A stretch of 64,000 nucleotides of DNA, from NCBI RefSeq assembly GCF_012927485.1, contig NZ_JABBPC010000009.1, positions 1 to 64,000 of the forward strand, written 5' to 3'. This document shows, piece by piece, positions 63,971 through 64,000 of this stretch. The translations under genes and the position numbers were made by a program. Position 1 is the stretch's first letter. Every line of letters starts with the position of its first letter. Below the pieces are notes generated by a model. The model did no database searches. It worked only from the letters and a program-made list of their open reading frames with translations, and was not told the origin of the DNA. Source of the DNA: Polaromonas sp. (lineage in GTDB: Bacteria > Pseudomonadota > Gammaproteobacteria > Burkholderiales > Burkholderiaceae_C).

Positions 63971-64000
63971 GCGACCCCGTAACCGGTGAACTGAAACATA

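Overview
The window looks like a betaproteobacterial (Burkholderiales-type) chromosome. It has a conserved core and accessory DNA at both ends; taxonomy is inferred from gene content only. Left end (1-3.3 kb): an N-ATPase operon tail (epsilon-atpQ-atpR) runs directly into the C-terminus of a conjugation trbF gene, then trbG, a frameshifted trbI and a DUF2274 ORF. This reads as the decayed right end of a Tn4371-like ICE abutting the 8-bp motif TTTTTCAT in the terminator of a tRNA operon. That operon (minus strand) is tRNA-Gly(GCC), tRNA-Cys(GCA), tRNA-Leu(UAA), and the Leu gene is split after U34 by a 232-nt Azoarcus-like group I intron. The core includes lon, clpX, clpP, tig, tRNA-Leu(UAG), an RND efflux pair, hpnCDE, hemH, hslR, tRNA-Ser, lysC, tilS, accA, a DNA glycosylase, cysS, an L,D-transpeptidase, two PPIases, lpxH, mtfA-like, cytochrome b561, hemolysin III-like, a DUF349 protein, a lytic transglycosylase, a ZTP-riboswitch-like leader with glyA, nrdR, minor pilins with a bactofilin-like beta-repeat protein where pilY1 might be expected, pilE, ribD, an O-antigen-ligase-like protein, ribE/ribBA/ribH/nusB, an aminotransferase, ybgC, tolQRA and dnaE. 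The right end (59.8-64 kb) is accessory: a degraded rhodanese/TrhO-like gene, one complete integron gene cassette (attC hairpin, boundary GTTAGGA exactly complementary to its R'' box TCCTAAC) encoding a HEPN-like RX4H-motif protein and lacking any visible integrase, and a ~2.4 kb module (NAD-epimerase plus nonsense-mutated LysR) between two ~95-bp structured direct repeats.
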